Assembly (NCBI GenBank): GCA_024434115.1
Contig: QMIT01000011.1
Coordinates: 124,001 to 188,000 of the forward strand
Direction of reading: 5' to 3'
DNA from: Chloroflexota bacterium
Lineage (GTDB): Bacteria > Chloroflexota > Anaerolineae > Aggregatilineales > J027
DNA: 64,000 nucleotides
This document shows, piece after piece, positions 61,669 to 64,000 of the stretch. The notes below the pieces were generated by a model. The model made no database searches. It was not told where the DNA came from and saw only the letters and a program-made list of their open reading frames with translations. Made by a program: the position numbers and the translations under genes. Within the stretch, counting starts at the first letter, position 1, and each line of letters opens with the position of its first letter.

Positions 61669-63987
61669 TCAATTTTCGGCAGGCATTCGGAATAACCCGA
61701 TGGCAATCAGCGCCAGACAAAGCACCACAGCCGCAAACGTAACGATGACACCTGCTCCAAATCCATTAGGCCGATAACGCAATGTCACATCCACCCCACC
61801 CGCTGGAATTTCAACGGCTTGGAAGGTCAGATTAGCTTGATAGAGGGTCGCTTCTTCGCCATCCACCTCAACTTCCCAACCCGGATACCATGTACTAGCC
61901 AGCACCAAATAGCCGACGCCATCGCTCGTCACTCGATAGCGGCGTTCGTTGGGACGCTCCGAAAGCACTTCCACTTCGGCTTGGGCGAACGGAGCCTCAG
62001 TGGTTGGTTCAAAATCGGTGGTTTCGATAATAACGACCTGCTCAGGCGACCAGTCAGGATTCAATAATTGTTGAACCGCTTCATTCTGATTGCTGACGGC
62101 TATGACATTTGGAACCATCCATGCGGTGCTGGGTTCGATTTGTGCGACAAATTCCGTACCCTCGCCTTGCCAACCCCCCGGCTGAATTTCACCATAGGTT
62201 TGACCGACCCCGGCGGCCCATAATAATTTATCGGCTTTCGGGCCAGCATCTTCGATCAACTCGGCATAACGCACATGGGCAGCGGGTTGGAGGGGGTCGA
62301 AATTGTTGAATAGGGGGATGTCGTCCAGCATATTGAGGTTAGGTAGCAATGAGGTGCGGGCCGATAGCCAGCGTCTTTTAGCCACGCGGTAGTCGTCGAG
62401 GTCGAAGTAATCGTCAAATTTGACCTGCTCCTCGTAATCCTCAAACCAATACAAGCGCCCGACGGGTTTGGAGACACTGAAATCACGCTGGTAAAAATCA
62501 CGGGAGACGGCGGGATTGAGGCCAATGACCGACCAGATTAAATCGGCGGCGACAAACATCAAAACAGCGATTTGCCAGCGGGCTAATGAACTGCTGTTGA
62601 TACCAGTGGGAGGTTGTGTCAGGGTTAAGATAGCGCTGCCGAAAATGGCAATGCCCAACACAATCATGGCACGGGACAGCACTTGTAAAACGTCGCTGTC
62701 AGGGGCTTGCAAAAAAGCCAGCGATAACAATGACACTACCACGATGCCAGCACCCGCCGCCGCCGAAAGCCGCGTCCAAAAAATGACTCGTGGGCTGCGT
62801 CCCCACCCGTGTACACCAATCCCCGCCAAGATCGAGAGACCAAAGGCAGGCCAGATTAACCAGCGCACCGGCTCACGGAAATTATCAAAGGTCGGCACAT
62901 TGTCATAGAGGAAACGATAAAACGGGCCAAAGCGTCCGGTTGCCAAGATGAAACCTGCCAGACTTAGCACCGACCAAAAGGGTACGGAACGAAACACGGG
63001 ATGGTGTTTGAGCAGTTTGCGGCGTTGAAGCCACCCGATCATCGCAGCGATAGCTGCTATTAAGGGCAGGAAACCAATATAGGCGGTATCCTCAAAATAG
63101 ACCCCTCGCCCTTTGGTCAGATATGACCCATCGGCGGGTGTGCCGAAAAAATGCGGCGTAAACATCGTAAAGATACGTGCCGGGGCATACGAAAGATTGG
63201 TGAGTACCTCATAATCTACCCCGCCTGACCGTTGAGATTCGCGCAGGAATTCTTGGGTCAATACAAGTTGAATAGCGGCGACCCCTAGCCCTAACAGTAG
63301 TGCGATGCCACAAAAAACGAGGGCTAGGAAACGCAATTTCGGCGCGACGGGACGCACAGGCCAGCGGATGTACCACAACGCAAATAGGCCCAGCCCAACA
63401 AGGCCGTACCATGTCGTTTGGGCATGGCCCGCCAACAACTGCATCCCAGTAATCAGCCCCATCAAGCCAATATCACGCAGACGCCGCTGTTCAAGAATAC
63501 GCAGGGTAATCCAAAACATCCAAGGAATCCATGCCGCCGCATCGGTGGATGGAAAAGAGCCAAATCGCCCAATATAGTAATTGCCGAGCGCGAACGACAG
63601 CACACTGATTCCCCGGCCCAATGGAGAAAACCCCAAGCGGCCTGTAAATAACCACATGCCCAAGCCCGCCCAAAACACATGCAAAATAGCAATCAGCCCC
63701 ATTGCATAATAATCGCTGAGGAAGAAATGCAGCCAGTTGGGGGGATAAAAAATGGCGCTTTGATAATTGGCGATCAGGGGTGCGCCGCCGCCGACATAGG
63801 GATTCCAGAACGGTATCCGGCCTTCGCGGATTTCATCAAAAGCGAACTGTCGCCAAGGATAAAATTGCAGCGAGGGCAGTCCCCAAAACAAGGCCCGCCC
63901 AAAAATGAGGGGATAAAACAGCAGCACCGTTGCGATTGCCAAAATCGCCAGCGGCAGCCATTGGGTAATTTCACGTCGTTTCGTCAA
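61669..63987 (-). CDS. YfhO-family polytopic membrane protein
   Basis: The 772-residue protein opens with a helix and the YfhO loop LFWGLPSLQFYPWRQFAFDEIREGRIPFWNPYVGGGAPLIANYQSAIFYPPNWL, and has about twelve membrane helices in residues 1-500. The C-terminal part is a soluble beta-rich domain (YLVLASTWYPGWEVEVDGEEATLYQANLTFQAVEIPAGGVDVTLRYRP), followed by a last helix. YfhO-type proteins modify lipoteichoic acid or surface glycans and belong to the GT-C group. A TTG start at 63987 is likely, with GAGG 8 bp upstream at the edge of the window; nothing is known of what precedes it. Confidence 0.88.
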   Translation of the reverse strand: MTKRREITQWLPLAILAIATVLLFYPLIFGRALFWGLPSLQFYPWRQFAFDEIREGRIPFWNPYVGGGAPLIANYQSAIFYPPNWLHFFLSDYYAMGLIAILHVFWAGLGMWLFTGRLGFSPLGRGISVLSFALGNYYIGRFGSFPSTDAAAWIPWMFWITLRILEQRRLRDIGLMGLITGMQLLAGHAQTTWYGLVGLGLFALWYIRWPVRPVAPKLRFLALVFCGIALLLGLGVAAIQLVLTQEFLRESQRSGGVDYEVLTNLSYAPARIFTMFTPHFFGTPADGSYLTKGRGVYFEDTAYIGFLPLIAAIAAMIGWLQRRKLLKHHPVFRSVPFWSVLSLAGFILATGRFGPFYRFLYDNVPTFDNFREPVRWLIWPAFGLSILAGIGVHGWGRSPRVIFWTRLSAAAGAGIVVVSLLSLAFLQAPDSDVLQVLSRAMIVLGIAIFGSAILTLTQPPTGINSSSLARWQIAVLMFVAADLIWSVIGLNPAVSRDFYQRDFSVSKPVGRLYWFEDYEEQVKFDDYFDLDDYRVAKRRWLSARTSLLPNLNMLDDIPLFNNFDPLQPAAHVRYAELIEDAGPKADKLLWAAGVGQTYGEIQPGGWQGEGTEFVAQIEPSTAWMVPNVIAVSNQNEAVQQLLNPDWSPEQVVIIETTDFEPTTEAPFAQAEVEVLSERPNERRYRVTSDGVGYLVLASTWYPGWEVEVDGEEATLYQANLTFQAVEIPAGGVDVTLRYRPNGFGAGVIVTFAAVVLCLALIAIGLFRMPAEN

Positions 63988-64000
63988 GGCAAGACCTCAT

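Overview
The window looks like a chromosomal segment of a Chloroflexota bacterium, most likely Anaerolineae-like; that assignment is inferred from gene content, not from a search. Pointers are an FMN-riboswitch-controlled NMT1-type ABC importer (the RibXY arrangement known from Chloroflexi), secreted proteins with long Thr/Pro-rich linkers, Flp pilins, a class D/E-like sortase, a fused SdhC-SdhD membrane anchor, and the absence of any LPS or outer-membrane assembly gene. Base composition is moderate, and several single genes are visibly richer in A/T. About 62 protein genes are supported. No rRNA, tRNA, CRISPR array, transposase or prophage was seen.

Layout. 1-5.5 kb: end of a Ser/Thr kinase-receiver-HTH fusion, a secreted beta-propeller protein, a DegV/YbaK/membrane-protein operon, and an arsR-arsM arsenic unit with two matching operators. 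5.5-12 kb: a beta-propeller lipoprotein, folC with an EamA transporter, an A/T-rich orphan and a FlgD-like secreted protein. 12-15.7 kb: an FMN riboswitch, an attenuator, then permease, binding protein, ATPase and GNAT acetyltransferase. 15.9-19.5 kb: PDZ protein, histidine kinase and OmpR-type regulator, with direct-repeat regulator boxes in front of both transcription units. 19.7-24.5 kb: PIN/TRAM membrane protein, sortase, methyltransferase, and rplJ-rplL with an attenuating leader. 24.6-32.1 kb: YceI protein, zinc-ribbon PP2C phosphatase, L,D-transpeptidase, RidA, tandem-Nudix protein and RecD2.

32.1-36.2 kb: two almost identical flp pilin genes, each with its own promoter and terminator, then a c-type cytochrome lipoprotein, a methyltransferase, and a di-heme peroxidase fused to a parallel beta-helix. 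36.3-42.8 kb: a TIM-barrel isomerase, a SUKH protein, pnp-rpsO, fabI and an orphan. 42.8-50 kb: ECF41 sigma factor, roadblock protein, pyrG, thiolase, an SH3-like secreted protein and a receiver-adenylate cyclase. 50-54 kb: sdhC(D)AB. 54-64 kb: a second YbaK protein, a cysteine-cluster protein, and membrane/exopolysaccharide genes (DTDTWWH membrane protein, O-antigen ligase with TPRs, polyprenyl-phosphate sugar transferase, YfhO).

The most informative signals are regulatory. Two ATAGAT-N4-ATCTAT operators flank arsR. A TTCAT-RAGATA-TTCAT box occurs both before the two-component operon and before the first flp pilin, suggesting that the regulator controls both. Three TGTAAA repeats with an 11-bp period precede the PDZ gene. 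The flp pair encodes identical proteins with only synonymous changes, and its 3' halves and terminators are nearly identical. The strongest candidate for a little-described function is the cytochrome / methyltransferase / peroxidase-beta-helix cluster at 32.7-36.2 kb.
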